A stretch of 39,611 nucleotides of DNA from a virus: the IMG/VR virus record IMGVR_UViG_3300020213_000056, positions 1 through 39,611 of that record. One strand, 5' to 3'. A program made the translations under genes and the position numbers. The stretch's first letter is position 1, and each line of letters opens with the position of its first letter. This document shows positions 15,766 to 25,012 of this stretch, piece by piece. Below the pieces are notes generated by a model. It was not told where the DNA came from. It was given only the letters and a program-made list of their open reading frames with translations, and searched no databases.

Positions 15766-18700
15766 CCGCGGCCCCCGGCCATGTAGCTCGTTCGATTGGC
15801 GCGAAGGAATTCCAGCATCGCACTCTTGCCCCCGTTGAGGAGTTGCTGCATGGAGTTTTCGTCAGCAATCACGAAGGCAGGGACCGGCCCGGAGTTCGTG
15901 GAGACGCCGGAGGAAGCCGTCAGGGGCGTTGGGACCGAGGGGACGATCAGACCGCCTTCGGCATAGCCGCGGACGCCCCGTGAGGCCGTGGCGGCTGTGG
16001 CGTTGCCTCCGGGGGACAAAGCCCGGAGAGAGAGCGGGTCCAACATGCCGCGGTTGATGGCGGACATGAACTCCGCCCCGTACTTTCGGACAGCCTGGGC
16101 GCGGATCATGTACTCGCCCGGCGCCGCCCAGATCGGCACGGTATCGGTCGGGTGCAGGTTGGTCGGCCGCATCGAGGAGAGAGCGCGACTGGTGGTGCGG
16201 ATGGGTCCACCGGTGGCCCGCCCATTCGCCCGGGCAAAGGGTGTGGTTCGGGCACGACTCTTCGAGGTTTCCGGGATCAGGCCGCCACCCGCAAAACCGA
16301 ACCCGAAACCCCCCGTGAGGCCGCCTCCTTGACCGCCCGCGAAGCCTAGACCCAGCAACGCCTTGGCGAGGGCCAGCTTCACCAGCATGTTAATTATCTG
16401 CCTGGAGAAATAGTTGAGGAAACCCCTCAGCCTCTCACGGAAGGATACGTCCTGAGAGGGGTCGAAGGCGTCCATGATCGTGTCGGTGAACAGATCTGCC
16501 ACGGCTGAGAGCTGCTGAGTCACCAGAGCCCGGATGGACGCAAACAGGTCTGTGGCTTCGTCGAGGAAATCCCGGATGCCTTGGATCGAGCCGAACACCA
16601 CGGGCTCCTCAAGCGCACGGCGAGATTCTTCGGCATCCTGCCGGATCATCGCCATTTTCGCCTGCTCCACAGCAGCCGCAGCCGCGTTCTCCTCGTACAT
16701 GAGGCTGCGGAGATCCGTCAGGTCGTTGACGGTGCGTTGCGATGCTTCGAGCTGCCGCGACAAGGCAGACTCTGCCTCGCTCCCCGCGACGGCGTCGCGA
16801 CGGGCATCGGACAAACTGTCGAGATTGCTCTGCTGAGCAGCGATCTGTTGATCGAGGGCGGCCAATTGCCGCTCCCGCAGTTCAGATCTCAACTGGACCT
16901 CGGCCTCCACAGTGACCAACTGCGCCTCCGCGATGATCAGACGCTTGGCTGCGTTCCCGATCGTGTTTCGCTCCAGGATCCGAGCCTCCGCTTCGATCAG
17001 GGAGATACGGGATTCGCGGCTGGTGATCTCGGATTCGGCAGCAGCCGCTCGGGCCGTGGCGGACAGCCGCAGGGCCGTTACCTCATTCACCGATCGTTCG
17101 AGGAAGAGCTTGTTCTCTGCGAGTTGCTCCAGCCGTTCCTCCTGTATGACCATCAATCCGAGGAGGCGGAGTTCACTCAGCGCCAAGGTCTGGACAGCGC
17201 GACGTTGTTCGGTCGTCAACTTTGCCGACTCGAAAGCCAAGTCCGTGATCTTCCGCTGTTCTTCGACTTGCTTTGAGATCACTTCCAAGGAATCGCGGAG
17301 TGTATCCAGACGCAAGGACCCCGCCTCCGTCGCCTCGGTGTCGCCGGTGCGTCGTGCCTCCCGCAGTCGCACTTCCGCCACCGCCACATCTTGGGCGGCT
17401 TCGGCCCGATCAGACTCCAAAACCACCAGGCGGCGGAGGTTTGCCTGGCTCTCGATGACCAAGTCCCTGTCTTCGGTGCGGAACCCGTTGATGCGCGACT
17501 GCACCACAGCCAGCGTCTCCGCTGCGGTGGTCTGCTGTGCGATCACCGTCGCAACCTCCCGATCCAGTGCGAGAGTGTCCATGCGGAGACGGTTCTCGCC
17601 TTGAGCCGTGCGGCGTCGCAGATCCAAGGACGCTCCCTGCAATCCGATGATGGACTCTGCGTCTGACAGCTCGTTTGTGGCAGATCGGAGTTCATCAACG
17701 AGGTTTTGGACCAATTCTCCGTTGCGGTCGAGGCCATTTCCGATGTCGGCCACGATGGCGCGGGTTGCGTCGAAAGCCTCGGTCAAGGACTGTGCGTCAA
17801 CCAGATTGTCTTTCAGATCAGGGAGATCGGGGAAAAGGTCGGGGAACAGATCCTTTGTGTAATCTGCGATTTTATCGAAGGCGGCGATTCCCCATTGCTT
17901 GAGTGTTTCGACGAAGGGCTTCTCGTTCTTGTCGTCCAAGATGGCGAGCACGACGGAGCGTTCCAGCTCTTCGTCTGCGAGTTTCTGTTGGGCGGCAAAG
18001 TAGTCCTCCAGGTCCTTCAATTGCTGGTCCCAATCCGCGTTCAAACCGGCGGAAGAGGCAGCGCCTGCTGCTCGGAGTTGTCGCACGACGGCCAGCGTGG
18101 CCGCGGCCGCGTTGGAGTATTCCGCAGCGAAAGCCAACACCGTTTCGGAGCCTGCCAGAAGCAGATCCAGCAGTCCGTTGACAGCGGCTCGGGCGCCGTT
18201 TGTGACGTTCGTGTATATAAGAGAAAGATGCTTTGCGAGGAAATTGGTGGTGGTTTGAAACGCATTCTTCACCGAGGCGAAAAGGATCTTCCCGAAAGAC
18301 TTGAACTTCAATTCCACCCCTGATGCCTCGTCGAACATTTCCTTCAGGTAGATGATGCCCCCTGCAAGTGCCGCTCCGATGATCGCCACAGCGACTAGAA
18401 TCCCAACAGGGATAAGTGCCAAAAGGGCAACGCTCGCCTTGATCCCCACCAACAGCAGTTGCACGACTGCGAGCAGACGGACCAATGATCCGACCATCAA
18501 CACAACGGCGCCTACGGCCAAGCGGACGGCCCCGAAGGCTGCGTGGATTGCCAAAACCAAAGCCAGCCCTCTGCCGAGCACCCCTACGGCGGTAATCAGA
18601 GAGGAAGTGTCGAACGGATCGTCCTTGTTCTTGGAGAAGGCGTCGACGATTCTTCGGGTGATCACGCCGACGTCCCGCAACCCTCGGACGAGGCCGGCGA

Positions 18701-20399
18701 TGAACGCCGAAGCCAATTTGGTGACGACGACGAAGACCGCGCCGAGGGTCTTTGTGGCCCCCACAAGATCCTCGGTCGTCAGAGACTCCGCCACCTTCCG
18801 CGAGGCCAGCAGCGCGTCGCGAAGGGCGTCTGCGAATGCTCGAACGATCGACACCGCCTGCGGACTCGGGGACAGTAGCGTGGTGATCGGGTCCTGCCGG
18901 ATCAGGAAGGAGAACAGATCCCTCAACACGTTCTTGACTTCGTTGAAGAATTCGGATGCGCCGCTGGCCGTCAACTGCCGGAATGCGTCGATCAGGTTCG
19001 TGAAAAGTGCGTTGTATGTGTTGAGTGCGAGCTCGCCCGTCTCGTTGAACGCGGCGAATCGCTCTTGCAGGAACTCCAGCAGCGCGCCTTGTTGCTTGGC
19101 GTTACGGATGTCCTCGTTCGTGATTCCGAGAGCCACCGCAATACGGGTGTTACGGGGCTGGATGGTGCCGGACAGGATCGACCGGATCTCTTCCGCGAGC
19201 TGGTTCTGCTGGAGCCCGATCGACTGAGCAGCCCTGGAGATCGAGAGAGTAAATTCCCGCACCGAGTCGACACTCAGGCCCGCTGACAGACCCGGCGCCA
19301 GTGCGGTTTGGAACGTCGTGACCAGGTTCTCGAAGGTGGCGGAGGTTTCAAGGGCGTCACGACGGAGGAGAGCCATCTGTCTGCGGGCCTCCCCCTGCGC
19401 CAGCGTCAACCGCTGCTGTGCAGTGACCGACGCTCCCGTGGCGTCACGCACATCGCCGACGGCCGTGAACAGCGACGCGATACCAAGTTGAGCCTGTTCG
19501 ATCTGTGCGTTGAACAGGACGAGGTCCTTGACGATCGTCCGGAAGCCTTGCAACACCAGGCGGGCCGCAGTGAACGCGGCCAGAATACCGAACAATCTCC
19601 GGAACGTGAACGTCGCCCGATTCGCCGATTCGCTGGCGGACCCGAGGGCGCCCTGCAACAGACGCAGATCTTGGATCTGTGTTTTGGGCGAGGGCACGAT
19701 CGGGGCCACCCGAGGAATCCGACCTCGTGAATCAAGGCCCCCTTGCCCCAGCGAGGACGCGACCGCTGCCTGCTGCGCGGCGCGGGTCTTCCGCCGCAAT
19801 GCTTCCGTCTCTGCGTTGATTCGCAGGAGTTCTGTGTTGGACGACAACCGCGTGGTGTCCGCCAGACGTCGCCGGGCCGCGATCAACTGTTCCTGTTCGC
19901 GAGTGAGACCGCCTAGTTTTCGCGTCTCCTGTTCCGTGAGAGTCACGCCGCGGCGCTGGGCTTCGGCCATATCTCGCTGAGCGTTGGCCCTGTTGTTCAA
20001 CACCCGAGTCACACGCTTCGATGACGCCTCCAACTGCTGTTCGGCGGCGGCTGTGCGCCGTGCGTTGGCAAGCCGATCAGCGACGGCGATCTGCCCCTTC
20101 CGATCCGCCACCTCCAACTTCTGCGCCTCGCGGACGTACTGCCTGAGAGCTTCGGTCTGGGCGTCGAAAGCGGCCTTGGTTCTGAGGGAAGCAGACGCCG
20201 TGCCTTGTGCGGCCTTGTTCACCGACCCCATCGCCGCGACCGTCTGCTTTACCCCCGCCTGTAGCCCGGCGGCAGTCCGCTGGAGCGATTGCATCGCATC
20301 GTCCGCAGCCCGGACATCCGCGATGAACTTGGCTGTGGCTGCCGAGAAGTGATCCTCGACGATGATGGGGTATTGCAGGCCGCCGCGGTCAATGGTCAT
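15762..20399 (-). CDS. Tail tape measure protein
   Basis: The 1545-residue protein sets tail length and probably helps DNA pass the envelope. The N-terminal 230 residues are predicted coiled coil. Next comes a conserved phage_tail_TMP-like region (SATFENLVTTFQTALAPG, then RSILSGTIQPRNTRIAVALG). Two or three hydrophobic segments sit at about 600-690, followed by a long coiled-coil stretch (about 800-1290). The end is glycine-rich (GGLTGGFGFGFAGGGLIP) and finishes with DTVPIWAAPGEYMIRAQAV, a common C-terminal tape-measure motif. It is preceded by the two chaperone candidates at 20424-21334. At about 3 residues per nm of helix, its length predicts a tail of roughly 200 nm (about 0.15 nm per residue), an inference. 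Confidence 0.93.
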   Translation of the reverse strand: MTIDRGGLQYPIIVEDHFSAATAKFIADVRAADDAMQSLQRTAAGLQAGVKQTVAAMGSVNKAAQGTASASLRTKAAFDAQTEALRQYVREAQKLEVADRKGQIAVADRLANARRTAAAEQQLEASSKRVTRVLNNRANAQRDMAEAQRRGVTLTEQETRKLGGLTREQEQLIAARRRLADTTRLSSNTELLRINAETEALRRKTRAAQQAAVASSLGQGGLDSRGRIPRVAPIVPSPKTQIQDLRLLQGALGSASESANRATFTFRRLFGILAAFTAARLVLQGFRTIVKDLVLFNAQIEQAQLGIASLFTAVGDVRDATGASVTAQQRLTLAQGEARRQMALLRRDALETSATFENLVTTFQTALAPGLSAGLSVDSVREFTLSISRAAQSIGLQQNQLAEEIRSILSGTIQPRNTRIAVALGITNEDIRNAKQQGALLEFLQERFAAFNETGELALNTYNALFTNLIDAFRQLTASGASEFFNEVKNVLRDLFSFLIRQDPITTLLSPSPQAVSIVRAFADALRDALLASRKVAESLTTEDLVGATKTLGAVFVVVTKLASAFIAGLVRGLRDVGVITRRIVDAFSKNKDDPFDTSSLITAVGVLGRGLALVLAIHAAFGAVRLAVGAVVLMVGSLVRLLAVVQLLLVGIKASVALLALIPVGILVAVAIIGAALAGGIIYLKEMFDEASGVELKFKSFGKILFASVKNAFQTTTNFLAKHLSLIYTNVTNGARAAVNGLLDLLLAGSETVLAFAAEYSNAAAATLAVVRQLRAAGAASSAGLNADWDQQLKDLEDYFAAQQKLADEELERSVVLAILDDKNEKPFVETLKQWGIAAFDKIADYTKDLFPDLFPDLPDLKDNLVDAQSLTEAFDATRAIVADIGNGLDRNGELVQNLVDELRSATNELSDAESIIGLQGASLDLRRRTAQGENRLRMDTLALDREVATVIAQQTTAAETLAVVQSRINGFRTEDRDLVIESQANLRRLVVLESDRAEAAQDVAVAEVRLREARRTGDTEATEAGSLRLDTLRDSLEVISKQVEEQRKITDLAFESAKLTTEQRRAVQTLALSELRLLGLMVIQEERLEQLAENKLFLERSVNEVTALRLSATARAAAAESEITSRESRISLIEAEARILERNTIGNAAKRLIIAEAQLVTVEAEVQLRSELRERQLAALDQQIAAQQSNLDSLSDARRDAVAGSEAESALSRQLEASQRTVNDLTDLRSLMYEENAAAAAVEQAKMAMIRQDAEESRRALEEPVVFGSIQGIRDFLDEATDLFASIRALVTQQLSAVADLFTDTIMDAFDPSQDVSFRERLRGFLNYFSRQIINMLVKLALAKALLGLGFAGGQGGGLTGGFGFGFAGGGLIPETSKSRARTTPFARANGRATGGPIRTTSRALSSMRPTNLHPTDTVPIWAAPGEYMIRAQAVRKYGAEFMSAINRGMLDPLSLRALSPGGNATAATASRGVRGYAEGGLIVPSVPTPLTASSGVSTNSGPVPAFVIADENSMQQLLNGGKSAMLEFLRANRTSYMAGGRG

Positions 20400-20423
20400 A
20401 GGGTGCCTTGAAATACCTTCGGG

Positions 20424-20702
20424 TCAGAAGCTTGAACCCATCTGTCTGATGAAGTCGTCTCCATCAGGCCCGTCCGAGGAGGATCGACCCCCAATACCGT
20501 GTCGGGTGTGTTTCTCGAACTGGCGGTCTAGATCCTTCAAAGACTTGTCGCTTCCGCGAGCCGCCACCACACCCAAGGTGAGGTTGTGTCTCATCTCGTC
20601 AGCGAAGAGGCGGATGCAGGAGCCGTGTATCGAGGTGAATTGTCTCAGATCCATAGAGAGAATGGTCTCGAAGGATTGGTTTGTGTGTCTCACCACGAAC
20701 AC
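20424..20702 (-). CDS. Tail assembly chaperone second frame (gpT-like), possibly by -1 frameshift
   Basis: A 92-residue reading from a GTG start lies between the tape measure and the 20720-21334 gene. It has no clear Shine-Dalgarno sequence. Its frame is -1 relative to the upstream gene, and stays open upstream through at least 20798, across the upstream stop, so a -1 frameshift product analogous to lambda gpGT is possible. A CGGAAAG sequence (minus strand of 20777-20783) is in phase as codons GGA AAG and resembles the lambda GGGAAAG slip site but lacks the first G. Residues MDLRQFTSIHGSCIRLFADE onward look like a real helical protein. Confidence 0.6.
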   Translation of the reverse strand: MFVVRHTNQSFETILSMDLRQFTSIHGSCIRLFADEMRHNLTLGVVAARGSDKSLKDLDRQFEKHTRHGIGGRSSSDGPDGDDFIRQMGSSF

Positions 20703-20719
20703 TATCTGGTCCTGCCACG

Positions 20720-21334
20720 TCAGCCATCGATCCTCTGTGTTTCCGGAGTCGGGGTGTTGGTGTCGGCGGCCACTACCTTTCCGATCCGCGCGGCCACCGT
20801 CCCGCGGATCTTTTCCGTCAAAGGGCCGAGTACCCCCTGGTTTGCCAAGGCTACTCCGATCAGCATGGAGCTGAGCAAGGGCAGAGGCAGTTGACTCAGG
20901 AACTCGCTGGCCGGTGGCCAGTTGCTCCGCTCCGAAGGGTCGAAGATGTCGTGCAGCGATTCCTGAATGATCTTCCCGATGACGGTAGAACTCTCGGGGG
21001 ATGTGATTGCCGAGATCAGCTTCTGAATCGCCGTATCCTGCTGCTCCGATCGCAGCCGCGCAAGGGAGGGATCGATTCCTTGAATGGTCGCCTGCTGGTT
21101 GACCTTATTCGTATCCTTGTCAGGGACCGAAACGTGTTGCGTGGTGACGTCTTGATCGTTCTTGGAGAACAGGACAGTGACAGCCTTCGCCAGAGGCTCT
21201 GCGATGGCTCTCAACTCGAATGCGAGGCCGACCGAGATTGGCCAGAAACGCAGGGGCTTGTCGTTGATCTGGTGAACGATGAACGATGGGGAGAACGCAA
21301 GAATCTGCGACTCCCAAGGATTTGTGGTGCGCAT
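20720..21334 (-). CDS. Tail assembly chaperone candidate (gpG-like)
   Basis: The 204-residue product lies between the tail tube and tape measure, where tail assembly chaperones are encoded in siphophages. It is largely helical with a hydrophobic stretch (LLSSMLIGVALANQGVLG at about 160-177) and a charged middle. Sequence similarity to a named chaperone family is not evident, so the call rests on position and on the open -1 frame leading into the 20424-20702 reading. A hairpin at 21363-21391 separates it from the tail-tube gene. Confidence 0.65.
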   Translation of the reverse strand: MRTTNPWESQILAFSPSFIVHQINDKPLRFWPISVGLAFELRAIAEPLAKAVTVLFSKNDQDVTTQHVSVPDKDTNKVNQQATIQGIDPSLARLRSEQQDTAIQKLISAITSPESSTVIGKIIQESLHDIFDPSERSNWPPASEFLSQLPLPLLSSMLIGVALANQGVLGPLTEKIRGTVAARIGKVVAADTNTPTPETQRIDG

Positions 21335-21362
21335 GGTGTCCTATGGCAGGGCGGGGAAGTGA

Positions 21363-21391
21363 ACGACCCCGCGATGATATCGCGGGGTCGT
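21363..21391 (-). terminator. Strong hairpin after the tail-tube gene
   Basis: A perfect 13-bp inverted repeat, ACGACCCCGCGAT (21363-21375) and ATCGCGGGGTCGT (21379-21391), has a 3-nt loop. It lies between the tail-tube stop (21434) and the next minus-strand start (21334). On the minus strand it is followed by only TTCACTT, so it is at best a weak intrinsic terminator or an mRNA-stabilising or attenuating structure downstream of a highly expressed gene. The stem itself is certain; its role is inferred. Confidence 0.6.
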
Positions 21392-21433
21392 CCCTGCATC
21401 CACCCTGCCGAGCGGAGAAACCTAGGAGGAAGA

Positions 21434-22270
21434 TTAGTTCGCCAGCGATCGGATGGTCAGTGTGGGGCTGTCCGGGAATCCCAGAGTGTTCTTCTCGGCG
21501 GCGGCCTCGAAGGTCACCTGTGACCAGTCGTCGCCGATCAGGCTGAGATCGCCCGAGGGCTTGAGAGTGACCTGATGGAAGGTCCACTCCCGAGACTTGT
21601 CCGAGTTCGCGGGGTTCTTCTCGATGAACTTGAGGGCGCCCACCACTCCCGAGTTCAGGAGACCGCGGACTTCCTGCACCACCTTGGCTCCGGCGTCCGC
21701 CGTCAACACGCACCGCATTGCGACGTTGTTGCTGATGAGGGTCGCTGTCGTCCGGAGGAACACGCGGCCGTTGACGAGATCGAGGGTGTAGTCGGTTCCC
21801 TCCACCAGGGTCTGAGTGGTGGAGTCGTTCTTGAACGTCACATTGGCTGTCTCCACGTCATAGGCGCGGGCGCCCGAAGAGTTGACGATGTCGTACCATC
21901 GACCCAGGGTCATGTTGGCGCCGAGGACCATCGGGTATTCCACGAAGCCTGCAATGGCTGCGTTCGTGAAGCTGCTGATATTGCCCAGCACACCCATCGC
22001 GAGATTCTGGTCATTCATCTCGTCCAGCGAGAAGGTCACCTTCATGCCAACCGAGAGGGTTACAGACTTGTCGAGTTGCCGCAGTCCTGCTCGCGAAGTG
22101 AAGTGGTCGAGGGTCTCGGTCTCGGTGGAGATGCTGACCTCCGGTGCGTTGCCGAGGTCTCGCCAGGCCAGAGGCTTGCCGGTGACGGGGTCGTTGGAAG
22201 AAAAGTAGAGGATACCCCGCCCGAGGACGTAGTCCTGCGTGTTCGGGAGTCCGGTGGTGTTCTGAGCCAC
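21434..22270 (-). CDS. Major tail tube protein
   Basis: This 278-residue protein forms the tail tube rings. It begins MAQNTTGLPNTQDYVLGRGI, continues with LAWRDLGNAPEVSISTETET and LDHFTSRAGL, the typical N-terminal pattern of siphophage tail tube proteins that describe a GR-x-Y/L-F start, and has an alternating beta pattern throughout. It sits between the neck/completion genes and the chaperone/tape-measure genes. The GTG start at 22270 is preceded by AAAGGAG, one of the strongest ribosome binding sites in the window, fitting high expression. Confidence 0.85.
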   Translation of the reverse strand: MAQNTTGLPNTQDYVLGRGILYFSSNDPVTGKPLAWRDLGNAPEVSISTETETLDHFTSRAGLRQLDKSVTLSVGMKVTFSLDEMNDQNLAMGVLGNISSFTNAAIAGFVEYPMVLGANMTLGRWYDIVNSSGARAYDVETANVTFKNDSTTQTLVEGTDYTLDLVNGRVFLRTTATLISNNVAMRCVLTADAGAKVVQEVRGLLNSGVVGALKFIEKNPANSDKSREWTFHQVTLKPSGDLSLIGDDWSQVTFEAAAEKNTLGFPDSPTLTIRSLAN

Positions 22271-22303
22271 GAAGGGCTCCTTTCTTGAGAGGGTGCGTGC
22301 TTG

Positions 22304-22762
22304 TCAGCGGCCGATGTCGGCCTCAAAAACGTAGGAGATTTCCGAACCCGAACCAGATCCATACTGCGCGGGGTGCTTGTAGGAAACGGAACGGACGCGA
22401 AGCAAGACTGTACCTTCGCCGTGGACGGTGAAGCGAGGGGGGTTGTGGGCAATCAACAATTCGAAACCTGAGCTGTCCACCTCGACAACGAAACTCAGCA
22501 AAGTCTCGAACACCCACATGCTCTTTTTCATCCGCAGATCTCGACCGTATCGGCGGTCTTCCTCGAACTGCGCGGCGATCTCGTTCGTCACCACACTCTT
22601 GGGCCGGACAGCAGGTGCCGTTTCGTGATGGAGGGGTGCCAAACCGCCCGCGCCTTTGCGGTCGCGAATGACGGCGAAGAAGGGACCCTGTCCGACGGCT
22701 TCCAGGATGGCGCGTTCGCAGAGGTTCTTCGGAGACGTTTCGTCCGATTGCGTAATTGTCAT
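22304..22762 (-). CDS. Tail completion / minor tail protein
   Basis: The 152-residue product starts at ATG 22762, which overlaps the upstream stop by four bases (ATGA), so the longer start at 22801 is not used. The sequence has a helical N-terminal part (NLCERAILEAVGQGPFFAVI) and a beta-rich C-terminal half ending in GSEISYVFEADIGR. Its place between a connector-like gene and the tail tube fits a tail terminator or completion protein (gpU-like role). The specific family is not recognised. Confidence 0.7.
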   Translation of the reverse strand: MTITQSDETSPKNLCERAILEAVGQGPFFAVIRDRKGAGGLAPLHHETAPAVRPKSVVTNEIAAQFEEDRRYGRDLRMKKSMWVFETLLSFVVEVDSSGFELLIAHNPPRFTVHGEGTVLLRVRSVSYKHPAQYGSGSGSEISYVFEADIGR

Positions 22763-23283
22763 TCCACACCCCCTGTCGATGGGTTTCGTACGGAGTCCCA
22801 AGGACGGAAGACCGGGGCGATGGCGCCGAGAGAGGCGGAGACGATCCCGGATGTGTCCGAATCGTCATCAAGAAGTTGGGAGACCATCTTTTGAATGGCT
22901 TGCCACTGTTCATCCAGCATTCGACGGAGTGTCGATTGGCTGGCTTCTCGAACGATGCCTTGTTCGTTCCAGGTCTGACGCAACGTCGACGCGTTGAACT
23001 CCACGAACATCGACGGCTGACGGGTCATCAGGAGGAACCGTACCCATGCCACTTCGAGATGGGACGCCCGCAGGCGTCGCAGTCCGTTGGTCGTGCTCGT
23101 GGATGGGTCCCATTCCGTGAGTAGGATGGTGGTGATGAGGTCCGGTCCGAGGGCGTCGAACAGGAAAACCCGCACCTCGGAAAGGGCTTGGTCCACAACG
23201 GCCGCCCCCTCATCCGTCACGTTCAACAGGCGCAATCGCGCCTTCAACGCATCGAGATCAGGGATGAAGAGGGGGGCGGACAC
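22759..23283 (-). CDS. Head-tail connector candidate
   Basis: The 174-residue product is mostly helical (LDALKARLRLLNVTDEGAAV, then VDQALSEVRVFLFDALGPD), the pattern of adaptor/connector proteins such as HK97 gp6-like or gp15-like. It lies after the capsid and a small unknown protein, and before the tail genes, where connectors are expected. It overlaps the next gene by ATGA. Family membership is inferred from helical content and context only. Confidence 0.65.
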   Translation of the reverse strand: MSAPLFIPDLDALKARLRLLNVTDEGAAVVDQALSEVRVFLFDALGPDLITTILLTEWDPSTSTTNGLRRLRASHLEVAWVRFLLMTRQPSMFVEFNASTLRQTWNEQGIVREASQSTLRRMLDEQWQAIQKMVSQLLDDDSDTSGIVSASLGAIAPVFRPWDSVRNPSTGGVE

Positions 23284-23303
23284 GGTGGAGGAAGGAGGTC
23301 AGA

Positions 23304-23813
23304 TCAGTTGGGGAAGTCGGCGGACAGGAACGCCCTCGCCTCGGACTCGGTCTCGAAGGGAGGCACGGATTCGTCGCGTTCGGCAATGCTGGCGTTCAGC
23401 TGGTCCAGCGAGTAGTCCCGCAACGTCGCCGGGTCGAAGGCCCAGCGGCTCGCCGTGCCGGGAGGCTTCTGTGGGTTGGCCACCCGAATAGTGTCGGGGT
23501 TGCGGGGTGGCACGAGGTCCACTTCGAGATTCACCGGAAGCACATCGACACCGGGGATGACCGACCTACTGAAGTCCTGGTCCGCATCTGCCCGCAGCAG
23601 GTATCCCGTGTTGACATACTCCGCGAAGTTCTGGGGGTTGACACCGAGCGAAATAATTTCGTCGCGGGTGTAGGTGCCGCGGTGCGATGTGCGACTGAGC
23701 ACGCTTCCGTTCATCCCTTCAATGCTGCCTCCAGCCGCGAGGCGGTAGAGGGTGGTCCCGCGGATAATGGGCGAGGGCGTGGGGGAGGAAGTCTTGGGGT
23801 GGTTTCGAGACAT
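23304..23813 (-). CDS. Hypothetical head-proximal protein
   Basis: The 169-residue product has a proline/serine-rich N terminus, a possible RGTTLYRLAAGGSIEGMNG beta segment and a C terminus that contains a DYSLDQLNASIAERDESV helix. It lies between the major capsid gene and the connector candidate. I do not recognise a family. A head vertex, head-tail joining or accessory role is suggested by position. Confidence 0.65.
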   Translation of the reverse strand: MSRNHPKTSSPTPSPIIRGTTLYRLAAGGSIEGMNGSVLSRTSHRGTYTRDEIISLGVNPQNFAEYVNTGYLLRADADQDFSRSVIPGVDVLPVNLEVDLVPPRNPDTIRVANPQKPPGTASRWAFDPATLRDYSLDQLNASIAERDESVPPFETESEARAFLSADFPN

Positions 23814-23846
23814 AGTATCCTAATGCACGGGGGCAGGGTGTGGAAC

Positions 23847-23875
23847 CGCGGGCCGAGGTGGGACCCCGGCCCGCG
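23847..23875 (-). terminator. GC-rich hairpin after the capsid gene
   Basis: CGCGGGCC (23847-23854) pairs perfectly with GGCCCGCG (23868-23875), with a loop of 13 nt that can extend the stem. It lies in the 80-bp gap after the capsid gene on the minus strand. On that strand there is no convincing T-run after the stem (GTTCC follows), so it may act as partial terminator or RNA-stability element that keeps capsid mRNA more abundant than downstream tail mRNA. A role is inferred. Confidence 0.5.
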
Positions 23876-23893
23876 ACGAAAACGACCGACGAA

Positions 23894-24955
23894 TCAACCA
23901 GAGACGACCTTCATCGACAGGGTCGCATTCGGGCGTCGCGGCACCGGCAGCGGGCGGGAGTGCGTGAGGTGGACGAGGTAGGAAGGGTCCTTCTCCTTCC
24001 ACGACTTGCTGAATCGCTCGCCGACGAACAGACCGGTCCCTTCGTTGGCATCGAAATCAGGCACCGCGCCGTAGTACAGCGTCCGCTGAGCCGCGCGGCT
24101 GCCAGCGATGAACTCGATGTACTTCGGGCGGATGAGATCCGTCGCGACACCCGAGAGTTCGGCGCTGCGGCTGTACTCCCAGAAGTTGATGCCGGCGATG
24201 CGTCCCATGTAGAGCACGCCGTCGTCGCTGTACTGCTCCGTGAGGGTCATGCCGCCGACCGAGACACCCTTGTTGTCCAGCAGCGCCGCGAAGGCCGAAT
24301 TGGTTTCCAGCAGGCCGACGATGGTCGACGCTGCTTCGCTTCCACAGATCGCATCCGAGATCCCGAGACCTACCGCGTCCGCGATGAGCCGCTTGGCCGT
24401 CATGATGTTGGCCTGCGGCTTGGGGTTGGCCTCATTCCAAAACACGGCGACCGTCATGTTGTGCGTATTCAGACGGGGGAACGTGATCTGGTACGTCTCC
24501 TCATCCGCCACCGAGTAGTTGATCTGTCCGCGCAGTGCCATCGCGCACAGCCACTCCTCCGCGTTGGTGATCATGTCAGCCATGATCTGCGTATCGCGGG
24601 CGATGTGCTGTCGGATCGCCGTGTTCTGCATCCCCGCGCCCGAAGAAAAGATCGGGGTACCCGGCCGACGGGTGAAGGCCAGCACGTTGGGGTGGAACGG
24701 CCTCTTGATCCTGATGTTCGGTGCCTGGACGGTGGAGAACGATTCTCCGTGGCCGGCGACCATGATCGCCGCTGCGCCCTTGCGGACGAAAGGGGCAATG
24801 CGACGGGTGCCGGAGAACAGCCCGATCTCGATGTCCTCGGTGTGGACCGGCTCGTGATCGGGGAAGAAACGACGCTTGATGAACTGGTTGGGGCTCTTGA
24901 TTTCGTTGACTGCTGTCGTCAAAGAAGCCCAATTCAGTTCGGTGATGGTAGCCAT
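23894..24955 (-). CDS. Major capsid protein, lambda gpE-like
   Basis: This 353-residue protein forms the head shell. Its profile matches the phage capsid E family: an N terminus of ATITELNWASLTTAVNEIKS, then FIKRRFFPDHEPVHTEDIEI, followed by IAPFVRKGAAA and a HPNVLAFTRRPGTPIFSSGA region, and a C-terminal domain with YYGAVPDFDANEGTGLFVGE. It lies directly after the decoration protein and protease/scaffold in the minus direction, the lambda order. The leader has no good Shine-Dalgarno sequence (only GAAAGA about 15 bp before ATG), surprising for the most abundant virion protein. A hairpin at 23847-23875 follows it. Confidence 0.9.
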   Translation of the reverse strand: MATITELNWASLTTAVNEIKSPNQFIKRRFFPDHEPVHTEDIEIGLFSGTRRIAPFVRKGAAAIMVAGHGESFSTVQAPNIRIKRPFHPNVLAFTRRPGTPIFSSGAGMQNTAIRQHIARDTQIMADMITNAEEWLCAMALRGQINYSVADEETYQITFPRLNTHNMTVAVFWNEANPKPQANIMTAKRLIADAVGLGISDAICGSEAASTIVGLLETNSAFAALLDNKGVSVGGMTLTEQYSDDGVLYMGRIAGINFWEYSRSAELSGVATDLIRPKYIEFIAGSRAAQRTLYYGAVPDFDANEGTGLFVGERFSKSWKEKDPSYLVHLTHSRPLPVPRRPNATLSMKVVSG

Positions 24956-25012
24956 GATGTGTGTGTCTTTCGGGGTCGGGAGTGCGTGTGTGCGGGTCGC
25001 GTTCGACGGGGT

